A stretch of DNA of 64,000 nt, from the NCBI RefSeq assembly GCF_020329435.1, contig NZ_JAGKJK010000001.1, forward strand, positions 248,001 through 312,000. Direction: 5' to 3'. This stretch comes from Bradyrhizobium hereditatis (lineage in GTDB: Bacteria > Pseudomonadota > Alphaproteobacteria > Rhizobiales > Xanthobacteraceae). The position numbers were made by a program, and so were the translations under genes. The notes under the pieces are model-generated. The model saw only the letters and a program-made list of their open reading frames with translations, was not told the origin of the DNA and ran no database searches. Below are positions 53,865 through 62,817 of the stretch, one piece after another. Each line of letters begins with the position of its first letter. Positions within the stretch are counted from its first letter, which is position 1.

Positions 53865-53881
53865 TGTCCACATTGTGGACA
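53865..53881. promoter_or_regulatory. Putative IclR operator
   Basis: TGTCCACATTGTGGACA, perfect 8-bp arms around one T, in the 171-nt region between the divergent IclR gene and catabolic operon. A partial half-site (AATTGTGGTG) lies 5 nt to its left. Confidence 0.65.
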
Positions 53882-53894
53882 CCGGGCAAGACAT

Positions 53895-54686
53895 ATGACA
53901 AACGGTCGGTTGAGGGCGCACAGGCGCGAGCCGCTGCAGGGCGGGCAGGCGATCCGGAGGGCGCTGGCGGTATTGCGTACGCTCGCGGTTGGCGGCGAAA
54001 GAGGCGTGCCTCTGGCTGATATCGTGCAGGCGACGTCACTTACGCGCCCGACGGTGCATCGCATCGTGCATGTGCTGATCGAGGAGGGGATCGTCGAGCG
54101 CAGCGAACGGACCGGCAATTACATCGTTGGCCGCCAGGTGCCTGAGTTGGCGCTGGCGCGTCCGTCGCGTTCGCCGCTGATGATTGCGGCTGAACCTCAT
54201 CTGGCTGCGGTGTCGGCGCAACTCGGAGACACCCTGTTTCTGACCGTACGCACCGGTCTTGATACACTCTGCGTGGCGCGTCGCATCGGCAGCTATCCGA
54301 TCCAGGTTCTATCGATCGAGGTCGGTGTGCGCCGTCCACTGGGCGTCAGCAGCGCTGGCGTTGCGATCCTCGCCGCCATGCCTGCTGCCGAGGCGCGCAA
54401 GATCGTGCTCGCCAATGAAGCGCGATTTGGTCCCTATCGGACCGACGCGGCAACGGTGCTCGGCCAGATCCAGCTCGCGCGTCGGAGAGGCTACAATCTG
54501 CGCGACGTCGGGCTCGTGCAGGGCACGAAGTCGCTATCGGCCTGGATCAGGACGCCCGACGGCCAGCCAGCGGCTGCGATTACGCTGTCGGCTATCAGGA
54601 ATAGAATGAACCCGCGTCGTGCGATCGAAGTGGCTGATGTTCTCATTGCCGCCGCGCGGGCGATCGAAGCGGCGACGCCGGCTTAG
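53895..54686 (+). CDS. IclR-family transcriptional regulator
   Basis: A 263-residue regulator. The winged HTH (about 20-80; LADIVQATSLTRPTVHRIVH) precedes the IclR effector domain (about 95-255; VSSAGVAILAAMPAAEARKI, YNLRDVGLVQGTKSLSAWI). IclR proteins often control aromatic catabolism; its divergence from the hpaH-type operon and the perfect palindrome 14 nt before its start suggest it regulates that operon and itself. ATG 53895 is the start; its stop overlaps that of the convergent sensor gene. Confidence 0.9.
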   Translation: MTNGRLRAHRREPLQGGQAIRRALAVLRTLAVGGERGVPLADIVQATSLTRPTVHRIVHVLIEEGIVERSERTGNYIVGRQVPELALARPSRSPLMIAAEPHLAAVSAQLGDTLFLTVRTGLDTLCVARRIGSYPIQVLSIEVGVRRPLGVSSAGVAILAAMPAAEARKIVLANEARFGPYRTDAATVLGQIQLARRRGYNLRDVGLVQGTKSLSAWIRTPDGQPAAAITLSAIRNRMNPRRAIEVADVLIAAARAIEAATPA

Positions 54687-55777
54687 CTCGCCGCAGCGCT
54701 GGCGGGTTTTGCCGCCGCTGCCGGGAGGGCGCGGCGAAAGCGCAGCACGATCCGTGTGCCGTCATGGTTGGGATCGCGTTCGGCCGTGGCGTCGAGCTTG
54801 GCGGCCATTGCGCTGACGATGCGCTGTCCCATGCCGGTGGAGCGCGGGTCGGATTTGCCGTTGAGGCCGACGCCATTGTCCGCAATCGCGACCACGATGT
54901 CTTCGCCCTCGGCCTTGAGCTCGACGTGGATGGGACCGGCGCCGTCGGGATAGGCGTATTTGACGGCGTTCATCACCAGCTCGTTGACGATGATGCCGAT
55001 TGCCACCGCGCGATCCGGATCGATCTCGATCGGCTCCGCGTCCAGCGTCAGCCGCGACATCTTGTTGCCTTCGGCCGAACGGCGCAGATCTTCGAGCAGG
55101 GCCTCGAGATATTGGTTCAGCAGCACGCTTTTGAGGTCGTGCGAAGTGTAGAGGCGGCGATGCACCTGCGCGACCGCGGCGACGCGGCCCATCGCATTGG
55201 TCAGCGCCGCCTTGACGTCGTCCTGGGTTGCCGAATTGGCCTGCAAATGCAGCAGCGAAGCGATGATCTGTAAGGAGTTGCCGACGCGGTGGTTGACCTC
55301 GCGCAGCAGCACTTCGCGTTCGGCGGCGAGCGCCGCATAGCGGTCGCGCGAGGCGTGGACCTCCGCTTCGGCCTCGTCACGGGCGCGCTGAAGCGCGGCC
55401 TGCCGCAGCGCGCCATCGATCGCGACCTGGAGCAGCGGAATGAAATCGCCCCTGACGTCCTTGACCAGGTAGTCGGCGGCGCCGGCCTTCAGCGCCGTGA
55501 CGGCAATCGCCGAATCCTGCGCGGCGGTGACGAACACCACCGGCGGGGCGTCGGCGATCGCCATGATCTGCTCCAGCGTCTCGAGGCCGTCGAGCCCCGG
55601 CATGTACTGGTCGAGCGCGATCACGTCGATGCCGCCCTCTGCAAGCCGCGCCAGCCCTTCCTCGCCGCTCGCCGCATGCACGACCTTGAAGCCTGCCCGC
55701 GTCAGGCCGCGATCGACCAGCCGGGCGAGGCCCGCGTCGTCGTCGATGTACAACAGTGTCGGCGTCGCGGGTTTCAT
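54683..55777 (-). CDS. Response regulator fused to HWE/HisKA_2-type kinase
   Basis: A 364-residue cytosolic protein. Residues about 5-125 are a receiver (YIDDDAGLARL, ALDQYMPGLDG for the Asp, VTAAQDS, KDVRGD). Residues about 150-350 are a kinase with LLREVNHRVGNSLQIIASLL (H-box His) and NELVMNAVKYAYPDGA, IADNGVGL. This arrangement is common in general stress and light/chemotaxis-related signalling of alphaproteobacteria. It overlaps the preceding regulator by 4 nt, so it belongs to the same operon. Confidence 0.9.
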   Translation of the reverse strand: MKPATPTLLYIDDDAGLARLVDRGLTRAGFKVVHAASGEEGLARLAEGGIDVIALDQYMPGLDGLETLEQIMAIADAPPVVFVTAAQDSAIAVTALKAGAADYLVKDVRGDFIPLLQVAIDGALRQAALQRARDEAEAEVHASRDRYAALAAEREVLLREVNHRVGNSLQIIASLLHLQANSATQDDVKAALTNAMGRVAAVAQVHRRLYTSHDLKSVLLNQYLEALLEDLRRSAEGNKMSRLTLDAEPIEIDPDRAVAIGIIVNELVMNAVKYAYPDGAGPIHVELKAEGEDIVVAIADNGVGLNGKSDPRSTGMGQRIVSAMAAKLDATAERDPNHDGTRIVLRFRRALPAAAAKPASAAAS

Positions 55778-56214
55778 GTGGCGGCCGGTGGGACCTGAAT
55801 GACCGAGAAAAACAGACCGAGCTGGCGAATGGCGTTAGCGAAACTTTCGTAGTTCACGGGCTTGGTAATGTAGACATTGCAACCGAGTTCGTAGCAGCGC
55901 TTGATCTCCTGCGAATCGTCGGTGGTGGTCAGGACCACGACCGGCGTGGTCTTGAGATACTTGTTTTCCTTGACCCGCTTTAGAATGTCGATGCCGGACG
56001 TATCGGGCAAGTTAAGATCGAGCAGGATCAGGAGCGCGCTGCCCTTATGATCCAGGCCTGTCCCGTCGTTGCCGAACAGGTAGCTCAGCGCGGCTGTACC
56101 GCTGGTGAACGGGATTATCTCATTGTTGACACCGGATCGGCGTATATTCCGCTCGATCAGGCGGGCATGACCGTCATCGTCCTCGATCATGATGATGGTG
56201 ACTGGATTACTCAT
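55774..56214 (-). CDS. Stand-alone response regulator (Rcp1-like)
   Basis: A 146-residue receiver-only protein. MIEDDDGHARLIERNI gives the acidic residues, LILLDLNLPDTSGIDILK the phospho-Asp, VVLTTTDD the Thr switch and ITKPVNYESF the Lys. It is of the type found after phytochrome-like kinases. It overlaps the upstream kinase gene by 4 nt and the downstream one by 4 nt, so tight translational coupling is likely. ATG 56214 is the start. Confidence 0.9.
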   Translation of the reverse strand: MSNPVTIIMIEDDDGHARLIERNIRRSGVNNEIIPFTSGTAALSYLFGNDGTGLDHKGSALLILLDLNLPDTSGIDILKRVKENKYLKTTPVVVLTTTDDSQEIKRCYELGCNVYITKPVNYESFANAIRQLGLFFSVIQVPPAAT

Positions 56215-57740
56215 GTTCGCGTGTTCCGATTGGCAGACCAATTTATAGGCAGCGTGATTGTGAACGTGCTGCCCTGGTTAAGTTCCGACGCGACCGACAT
56301 GGTTCCTCCCAAGCGTCGCACCAAGGCGCGGACGTGGGCAAGGCCGATGCCTTGTCCCGGCTTGTCCTGGGTTCCTGCACGGCGGAACAGTTCGAAAATG
56401 CGCTGATGGTCCTTTGGATCGATGCCGCGTCCATTGTCCGATATCTCGAAGATCGCAAAGCCGAGTTTGGTACGGCCGCGCACGGTGATTTCGCCTGGGA
56501 CACCAGTCTTCAGGTACTTCAGCGCATTGTCGATCAGATTGGAGAATATCTGCTCTAGCGCAAGGCGATCGCTGACGATATTCGGCAGCGTGTCGATCCG
56601 GATCTCGGCCTGGGCTTCGGCGGCCTGATGCGCCACGGTCGTCACGATGGCTTCGATCAGCTCCTTGGTGTTGATCCAGACCGGCTCGAATTCGCGCCGC
56701 CCTTCGCGGGTGAGGTTGAGGATCGCCGATATCAACCGGTCCATCTTGCCGATCGACGATTTGATGAACCCGAGCGCCTCGGCGAAGTCCTCCGATAGCT
56801 GTTTGTCGGAGCCTTCGAGCTCGGGCTCTGCGGTATCGGTGGCGTTTTCCGGCGCGGCCGGCGCGGCGGACTGGGCGCGGGAGAGCGATGCGATCCGCTT
56901 GAAGATGTCACCGCGCAATTCCTCCAGCTCGCTGGTGAAGCCCATGATGTTCACCAGCGGCGAGCGCAGGTCATGGCTGACGATGTAGGCGAAGCGCTGG
57001 ATCTCGTCATTGGCTTCGCGCAGGTCTGCGGTGCGCTCGTCGATGGTGGCCTCGAGAGTGAGATGACTGTCACGCAGCTTGGCGTCGGCCAGGTCGCGCG
57101 CGCGCGACGAACGCCGCACCAGGAAGATCGCGATGCCGGCCAGCACCACCACCAATCCCGAGCCGATGCCGGTGATGGACGCCGCCAGCGTCTGGCTGCG
57201 ATCGGCGTTGGTCGTGCGCTCGACGAACAGACGGTCTTCCTCCGTCCGCATCCGCACCGCGAGATCGTCGATGTGTTTCATGGTGTCGCGCCCGATACCC
57301 TCGCGCACCAGCTTGGCGGCGTCGTTCAGGCGCTGCGACCGGGCCAGTTCGATGGTGGTGCGGAATTCCTCGAGCCGCTGTTCGTAGAGCGGCATCATCT
57401 CGTTGATGAGTTTGCGTTGAACCGGATTGTCGCTGATGAGATGGCTCAATCGCGTCAGCGCAGGCCCCAGCTCGGACGTGGCCTGCTCGAAATCACTCTG
57501 AAAATCCGGCCGCAATGTCGCGAGATAACCACGCTGCGCGCTTTCAGCACGCCGCAACTGGAGCTGGATGAGCGATATCTGGTTTTCAACTTCGAGCGTG
57601 CGGAGGACCGAGCGCGCGTCCTCGCGCGCCTTGTTCACGAGATGGACCGAACCGGCGCTGATGGCGGTCAGCACCAGCAGTCCGGCCACGAGCAGTAGAA
57701 TATGGCCCACGGCGCGCTTGCGCTGGGCATCAGCGGTCAC
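56211..57740 (-). CDS. Sensor histidine kinase (CHASE3-HisKA-HATPase)
   Basis: A 509-residue membrane kinase. Helices at about 13-33 and 185-207 flank a CHASE3 domain. A coiled coil leads to the H-box FAYIVSHDLRSPLVNIMGF. An unusual insertion of about 40 residues rich in Ala, Pro and Glu lies between the two helices of the dimerisation domain (about 280-320). The ATPase domain has NLIDNALKYL, DNGRGI and GQGIGLAHVRA. It is first in the three-gene operon and probably passes phosphate to the receiver at 55774. The stimulus is unknown. Confidence 0.9.
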   Translation of the reverse strand: MTADAQRKRAVGHILLLVAGLLVLTAISAGSVHLVNKAREDARSVLRTLEVENQISLIQLQLRRAESAQRGYLATLRPDFQSDFEQATSELGPALTRLSHLISDNPVQRKLINEMMPLYEQRLEEFRTTIELARSQRLNDAAKLVREGIGRDTMKHIDDLAVRMRTEEDRLFVERTTNADRSQTLAASITGIGSGLVVVLAGIAIFLVRRSSRARDLADAKLRDSHLTLEATIDERTADLREANDEIQRFAYIVSHDLRSPLVNIMGFTSELEELRGDIFKRIASLSRAQSAAPAAPENATDTAEPELEGSDKQLSEDFAEALGFIKSSIGKMDRLISAILNLTREGRREFEPVWINTKELIEAIVTTVAHQAAEAQAEIRIDTLPNIVSDRLALEQIFSNLIDNALKYLKTGVPGEITVRGRTKLGFAIFEISDNGRGIDPKDHQRIFELFRRAGTQDKPGQGIGLAHVRALVRRLGGTMSVASELNQGSTFTITLPINWSANRNTRT

Positions 57741-57870
57741 GGTAATCTCGTCTCATGAGCAAGCGGAACAAGCGCCCTCGCACCCCCAATACGTCCTAAC
57801 GTGCGATGGAACCCCGGGTTCCATCACCCCCTGAATATTTCGGGAGGCCGTCCGCTCAGGTTTTGACTTC

Positions 57871-59229
57871 TCAGGTCTTGGCGTCGACCGGCTGGCCCGA
57901 GAGGTACTGCTCCAGCCAGTGGATGTGATAATCGCCGTTGATGATATCGGTCTCCCGGACCAACGCCCGGAACAGTGGCAGGGTGGTCTCGATGCCGTCG
58001 ACCACCATCTCGTCCAGCGCGCGGCGCAGCCGCATCAGGCATTCGGCGCGGGTCTTGCCGTGCACGATCAGCTTGCCGACCAGTGAGTCGTAATAAGGCG
58101 GAATGACATAGCCCTGATAGACCGCGGAATCGATCCGTACGCCAAGCCCGCCGGGTGGGTGGAATTGCGTGATCTTGCCCGGCGAGGGACGGAAGGTCTG
58201 CGGGTTTTCCGCATTGACGCGGCATTCGATGGCATGTCCGATGATGGCGATCTCGTCCTGCTTCGCGGGCAGGTCGCCGCCGGCGGCAATGCGGATCTGC
58301 TCCAGTACGAGGTCGATGTCGGTGATGCTCTCGGTGACGGGATGTTCGACCTGGATGCGCGTGTTCATCTCGATGAAATAGAACTCGCCATCCTCGTAGA
58401 GGAATTCGATGGTGCCGACGCCGAGATACTTCATGTCCCGCATCGCCTTGGCGCAGGTCTCGCCGATCTTGGCGCGGGCAGCGGCGGCGAGCACGGGCGA
58501 GGGGCCTTCTTCCCAGACCTTCTGGTGGCGGCGCTGCAGCGAGCAGTCGCGCTCGCCGAGGTGGATCGCGCCGCCGCGGCCATCACCGAGAATCTGAATC
58601 TCGATGTGGCGCGGCTTCTGCAGGTATTTTTCGAGATAGACGGAAGCGTCGCCGAACGCCGACTTCGCTTCATTCGATGCGGTCGACAGCGCCAGCTTCA
58701 AGTCATCGGCGGTGTGTGCGACCTTCATGCCGCGTCCGCCGCCGCCGGCGGCGGCCTTGACCAGTACGGGAAAGCCGATTGCCTTGGCGATCGCCATGGC
58801 GTCGTCATCGGAAGAGACCGCGCCTTCGGAGCCGGGCACGACGGGAATGCCGAGCCGCTTGGCGGTCTTCTTGGCTTCGATTTTGTCGCCCATCAGGCGG
58901 ATGTGCTCGGCTTTCGGACCGATGAAATGCAGATTGTGGTCGGCGAGGATTTCCGCGAAGCGGGCGTTCTCCGAGAGAAAGCCGTAGCCGGGATGCACGG
59001 CGTCCGCGCCGGTGATCTCGCAGGCCGCGAGTAGCGCGGGGACGTTGAGATAGGAGTCCTTGGACGGTGGCGGCCCGATGCAGACGCTCTCGTCGGCGAG
59101 CCGCACATGCATGGCGTCGGCATCGGCGGTGGAATGAACCGCGACGGTGTTGATGCCGAGCTCCTTGCACGCGCGCAGTACGCGGAGTGCGATCTCGCCG
59201 CGATTGGCTATGAGGATTTTATCGAACAT
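57871..59229 (-). CDS. accC: Acetyl-CoA carboxylase, biotin carboxylase subunit
   Basis: A 452-residue ATP-grasp enzyme that carboxylates biotin on BCCP, the first step of fatty acid synthesis. [47 protein letters not shown] (ATP-binding glycine loop), [14 protein letters not shown] and [13 protein letters not shown] are all present. Length is that of AccC. It lies downstream of accB on the same strand and both are almost certainly co-transcribed, although a repeat hairpin lies between them. Backbone gene. Confidence 0.96.
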   Translation of the reverse strand: MFDKILIANRGEIALRVLRACKELGINTVAVHSTADADAMHVRLADESVCIGPPPSKDSYLNVPALLAACEITGADAVHPGYGFLSENARFAEILADHNLHFIGPKAEHIRLMGDKIEAKKTAKRLGIPVVPGSEGAVSSDDDAMAIAKAIGFPVLVKAAAGGGGRGMKVAHTADDLKLALSTASNEAKSAFGDASVYLEKYLQKPRHIEIQILGDGRGGAIHLGERDCSLQRRHQKVWEEGPSPVLAAAARAKIGETCAKAMRDMKYLGVGTIEFLYEDGEFYFIEMNTRIQVEHPVTESITDIDLVLEQIRIAAGGDLPAKQDEIAIIGHAIECRVNAENPQTFRPSPGKITQFHPPGGLGVRIDSAVYQGYVIPPYYDSLVGKLIVHGKTRAECLMRLRRALDEMVVDGIETTLPLFRALVRETDIINGDYHIHWLEQYLSGQPVDAKT

Positions 59230-59244
59230 GCGGCCTCAGGGGGC

Positions 59245-59313
59245 GAGTAGCGAATGGCGAATAGCGAACGGGGGACCAATCCCTATTCGCTATTCGCCAC
59301 TCACCATTCGCTC
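59245..59313. repeat. Palindromic repeat, family F
   Basis: GAGTAGCGAATGGCGAATAG at the left and CTATTCGCCACTCACCATTC at the right around CGGGGGACCAATC. It fills the gap between accB and accC and touches the accB stop. Confidence 0.75.
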
Positions 59314-59812
59314 ATTCAATTATCACCAACGGCTCGCCGAATTCGACCGGCTGGCCGTCCTCGACGAGTATTTGCGTCACCGTGCCCGCGCGCGGCGAGG
59401 GGATCTGGTTCATCGTCTTCATCGCTTCGATGATCAGCAAGGTCTGGCCGGCCGATACCTTGGCGCCGACCTCGATGAACGGCTTGGCGCCGGGTTCGGG
59501 CGCCCAATAGGCGGTGCCGACCATCGGGGAGGGCACCACGCCCGGATGCTTGGCGAGATCAGCCACTGCCGCCGGTGCGGCAGAGGCGGCCGGCGCCGCG
59601 ACGGCTGCCGCCTGGAAGCTCGCGGGCATCGCCGCCGCCACGCTGATGTTGCGCGCAACCCGCAGCCGCAGGCCGGCGCGCTCGATCTCGATTTCGGTCA
59701 GGCTGGTCTCATCCAATAGGAGCGCAAGTTCGCGAATGAGCGCGCTGTCGTCGCTCTTCAGATTAGCGGCTGTCTTGTCCGCTGACTTATTGTTGTCGGG
59801 CTGGCGGGCCAT
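59312..59812 (-). CDS. accB: Acetyl-CoA carboxylase, biotin carboxyl carrier protein
   Basis: A 166-residue BCCP. An N-terminal helical part ([20 protein letters not shown]), an Ala/Pro-rich linker (about 60-90) and the biotinyl domain with the lysine in [14 protein letters not shown], followed by [13 protein letters not shown]. It carries biotin between AccC and the carboxyltransferase. It precedes accC, as in most bacteria. Confidence 0.96.
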   Translation of the reverse strand: MARQPDNNKSADKTAANLKSDDSALIRELALLLDETSLTEIEIERAGLRLRVARNISVAAAMPASFQAAAVAAPAASAAPAAVADLAKHPGVVPSPMVGTAYWAPEPGAKPFIEVGAKVSAGQTLLIIEAMKTMNQIPSPRAGTVTQILVEDGQPVEFGEPLVIIE

Positions 59813-59886
59813 GGTCTTGATCCGGAATTCTCGATGTGGGTGACGGCTGTCGTTCGACGTCAGGTGTTGAGGTCGAGTGTTTGAAT

Positions 59887-60366
59887 TCAGTCCTTCGCCT
59901 TGATGCCGAGCTTGGCGGCAAGGCCGTTGATGGCAAGGCGGTAGCCATCGATGCCGAAGCCGCAGAGCGATGCGAAGGCGGCCATCGCCGTGAAGGAATG
60001 GTGACGGAAGCTCTCGCGGGCATGGATGTTGCTGATATGCACTTCGACCGTCGGAATCTTCACCGCGACCAGCGCGTCGTGCAGCGCGATCGAGGTATGT
60101 GAATAGCCGCCGGCGTTGATGATGATGCCGGCTGCCTTCTTGGCGTGCGCCTCATGGATGAAATCGATCAGCTCGCCTTCGCGGTTGGATTGGCGGCAGT
60201 CGGCCTTCAGGCCGAACTGCGCCGCCGTTTCCACGCACAGTTTTTCGACATCGGCGAGCGTTGCATGGCCGTAGGTCTCGGGCTCTCGGATCCCCAGCAT
60301 GTTGAGGTTAGGGCCGTTGAGCACATAGATCGTCGCAGCAGAGCCTGTGGTATTTCCTTGGGCCAT
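59887..60366 (-). CDS. aroQ: Type II 3-dehydroquinate dehydratase
   Basis: A 159-residue dodecameric enzyme of the shikimate pathway that converts 3-dehydroquinate to 3-dehydroshikimate. [19 protein letters not shown] at the start, with the catalytic Tyr region, [32 protein letters not shown] and [19 protein letters not shown] (catalytic His) are the conserved blocks. ATG 60366 is used, as longer starts add non-homologous sequence. It lies 74 nt upstream of accB and is probably in the same operon, a common alphaproteobacterial arrangement. Confidence 0.95.
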   Translation of the reverse strand: MAQGNTTGSAATIYVLNGPNLNMLGIREPETYGHATLADVEKLCVETAAQFGLKADCRQSNREGELIDFIHEAHAKKAAGIIINAGGYSHTSIALHDALVAVKIPTVEVHISNIHARESFRHHSFTAMAAFASLCGFGIDGYRLAINGLAAKLGIKAKD

Positions 60367-60740
60367 CCGGATTCCAGCAAGAGGGCGGGCGGGTCGCGGC
60401 GTTATAGGTAACAACGCGGCCAAGGGGAAGCCTTTAGGCCGCTCCAAGCCCTTTCAAGGGCCTCATCCTGTTCATAAAAAGGCGGATAGAACCCGCTGAT
60501 TTTACTAATTCACCAAGGTCGCCGAAAGCTCTCGGGCCGTCGCCTGGCCGATTATCCAACGGCCATTGGTCCCAGACCGGCTACGCAGGTCGAAAGCGAC
60601 CACGCAATGCTGCTCATGGTCGTGCGGTCCTATCACGCATCAATCAGGTTCGCCAATCCAAGCGGCCGCTACCGGTCATGCCTTGATCAGCGAAAAGGGC
60701 GGGCATTTCTGCCCGCCCTTCTGCTTGCGAAAGGCCGTCG
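60367..60740. other. Intergenic region
   Basis: Nearly 375 bases that include the probable aroQ-accB-accC promoter and the terminator of the DUF1236 gene. No gene is seen. Confidence 0.55.
60695..60720 (-). terminator. Intrinsic terminator
   Basis: Perfect 11-bp stem AAGGGCGGGCA / TGCCCGCCCTT; TTTTCG follows on the minus strand. It ends the DUF1236 gene transcript. Confidence 0.85.
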
Positions 60741-61568
60741 TTAGGCTTCCAGAATCGCCACGATCTCGTAGGTGTTCGGATCAACGATGACGATCTGCTC
60801 CCTGACGAGGATGTACTTATACCTGCGCCATTCCGGATAGATCGTCACAACGCGCTCCGGCAGCGTGTGGAAGGTCACGTCGCGCGGTACCTTGGTGCCG
60901 ACCGAAACCGAAAAGTTCACATTCGTCACTGGCTGAACGCGTGTCTCCTTGATCGCGGTCGTGATCTGGGTGCGCTGCTCGGTCGAGAGCTTGGCGGCTG
61001 CGCCAGCCTGACCTGTGGTCGTCTGGCCCGCGGCTCCGCCCTGAGTCTGGGTCTGCATGCGGTCCTGCTGACCCTGAGCCTTCTGGTCACGGCCGGGCTG
61101 ATCGCGGCCCTGGGTCGTGGTCTGGTCACGCTGGGTCTGGTCACGCTGCGTCTGGTCACGCTGGGGCTGGTCACGCTGCGTTGTGCTCTGATCACGTTGC
61201 ATCGTGCCCTGGCCGGTGGTCTGGCCCTTATCGGACTTCTGTTCGGCCTTCATGCCGCCGCGGTCTTCCTTACCCTCGGCCTTCATGTCCTTGCCGCCCT
61301 TCATGCGGTCTTCGGAGCGCTGGCTCTTTTCAGTGCCCATCGACTTCTGGTCGGATTCGGCACCCTTCATGCCAGTCGTGCCGCTATCGCGCTGCCCGCT
61401 ATCACGCTGCATTGCGCCGCCGCCGCCGCGCTCCGAGGGCGCACTCTGCTGCGCCGTGGAACCGGCTGACCCCGGATCACGCCCCGTGCCGGTGCCCTGC
61501 GCATTCGCAAAGCCGGTTCCGGCGATCAAGGCCGCTGCAGCGGCCGTAATCAAAAAGCGATTACTCAT
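60741..61568 (-). CDS. DUF1236 domain secreted protein with Gln/Arg/Asp repeats
   Basis: A 275-residue precursor; signal peptide cleaved near GFANAQG. Residues about 25-190 are a highly repetitive, charged, low-complexity region with QRDQTQRDQT-type repeats. The C-terminal 80 residues (LSTEQRTQITTAIKETRVQP; YKYILVREQIVIVDPNTYEI) are the DUF1236 domain, found in Rhizobiales secreted proteins of unknown role. GAGGAGA precedes ATG 61568. The repeat array probably varies in length between strains. Confidence 0.85.
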   Translation of the reverse strand: MSNRFLITAAAAALIAGTGFANAQGTGTGRDPGSAGSTAQQSAPSERGGGGAMQRDSGQRDSGTTGMKGAESDQKSMGTEKSQRSEDRMKGGKDMKAEGKEDRGGMKAEQKSDKGQTTGQGTMQRDQSTTQRDQPQRDQTQRDQTQRDQTTTQGRDQPGRDQKAQGQQDRMQTQTQGGAAGQTTTGQAGAAAKLSTEQRTQITTAIKETRVQPVTNVNFSVSVGTKVPRDVTFHTLPERVVTIYPEWRRYKYILVREQIVIVDPNTYEIVAILEA

Positions 61569-61894
61569 CGAATGTCTCCTCACGTCTCTGCATTGCCCGC
61601 GCGAACAACGAAAGGAATTACGCGATGTTCCGGTTTATCCCGGGTTCCGACGAGTTTGTTTTCTGAATGCAGAATGAACGTCGGCCTGACCGATGACAGG
61701 GTTTGCTACGTGTTCGCTCGGCTCGAACCGCGGGTGATTTCTCAGCCGCTGGCCCAGTCAAATTCCATCGTCGCGAGATCGAGCTGACCGTTGCCGCCAC
61801 CGAAATCGAAGCCGCAAATGTTCTTCGCCAAACAAAAAATCCGGCTGCGCCGCAGCCGGATTTTGTTTTGCCACGCGAATGGGGCCGGTTCGTC
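61569..61894. other. Intergenic region between DUF1236 and DsbA-like genes
   Basis: About 325 bases. It contains the DUF1236 promoter side and the terminator of the DsbA-like gene; no gene is supported. Confidence 0.55.
61834..61868 (-). terminator. Intrinsic terminator (bidirectional shape)
   Basis: AAATCCGGCTGCG / CGCAGCCGGATTT with a tiny loop. On the minus strand TTTTTTGTTT follows, so it ends the DsbA-like transcript; a weaker T tract also follows on the plus strand. Confidence 0.87.
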
Positions 61895-62662
61895 TCAGCA
61901 GGTCGCCTTGCCGCAGCGGGCATTGTTGATCTTTTCGCGAAGTGCTTCGACGCCGACCGCACCAATCACGACCTGCTTGCCGATCACATAGCTCGGCGTG
62001 CCGTTCATGCCCATCGCTTCGGCGAGCTTGAAATTCTCCTCGAGCGTGTTGCGCACTTCGGCACTCGAGAGATCCTTCTCCAACTTCGCCATGTCGAGCC
62101 CGGCTTCCTTGGCAGCCGCCATCGCGCGCGCCTTGTCAGCGGCGCCGCGGCCGGTGAGCAGCTTCTGGTGGAAGTCGAGATACTTTTTGCCGGTCGGATC
62201 CTGCATGCGCACGGCGACGCCGACCTGGGCGGCTTCGACCGAGCCCGCGCTCAAGACCGGAAATTCCTTGAGCACGACCTTGAGCTTCGGATCGCTCTTC
62301 ATCAGCTCCATCATGTCCACCATCGCGCGCTTGCAGTAGCCGCAATTGTAATCGAAGAACTCGACGAAGGTGACGTCGCCGTCCTTGTTGCCGAGCGTGA
62401 CGTTGCGCGGCGAATTGAAGATCGCTTCTGCGTTGGCGGCGACGCCGGCTTCGTGCTTGGCGGCTTCCGCAGCGGCCTGGCGCTTGCTCAGCTCGGCCAT
62501 CGCTTCTTCGAGCACTTCGGGATGCGCGATCAGGTAATTGCGGACGATGGCCTCGATGTCGCCGCGCTGCTTGTCATTAAAGCTCTGCGCGGGAGCGGCC
62601 TGCGGCGCGCCGCACAGCGCCAGAGCGAACAATGCGGGGGCGAGAAGACGGAACGAGGGCAT
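61895..62662 (-). CDS. DsbA-family thiol:disulfide oxidoreductase
   Basis: A 255-residue precursor with a signal peptide cleaved near APAQSF. An N-terminal helical part (IEAIVRNYLIAHPEVLEEAM) precedes the thioredoxin-like domain with FFDYNCGYCKRAM (active site CGYC) and the cis-Pro region GTPSYVIG. This is the Com1/DsbA-like form typical of alphaproteobacteria. It introduces or isomerises disulfides in envelope proteins. Two further Cys near the C-terminus could pair. ATG 62662 gives the right signal peptide. Confidence 0.92.
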   Translation of the reverse strand: MPSFRLLAPALFALALCGAPQAAPAQSFNDKQRGDIEAIVRNYLIAHPEVLEEAMAELSKRQAAAEAAKHEAGVAANAEAIFNSPRNVTLGNKDGDVTFVEFFDYNCGYCKRAMVDMMELMKSDPKLKVVLKEFPVLSAGSVEAAQVGVAVRMQDPTGKKYLDFHQKLLTGRGAADKARAMAAAKEAGLDMAKLEKDLSSAEVRNTLEENFKLAEAMGMNGTPSYVIGKQVVIGAVGVEALREKINNARCGKATC

Positions 62663-62747
62663 CAGTAAATCCTTATGCGGCGGGTTCCCGGGCATTCCTG
62701 CTGAAGGCCGGCTCCTGGAGAATATCTGTTCGGTGTAGCCAAGTGCT

Positions 62748-62787
62748 GGGGCGCCAAGCGCTGGTACTCTAAGCCTTTTGGCGCCCC
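62748..62787. repeat. Inverted repeat after the M48 gene
   Basis: GGGGCGCCAA and TTGGCGCCCC with a 20-nt loop. It lacks a T tract; it may stabilise the 3' end of the M48 mRNA or serve as a weak terminator. Confidence 0.45.
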
Positions 62788-62817
62788 GGTCCGATTATAG
62801 CCGAACGCGGGTTAATT

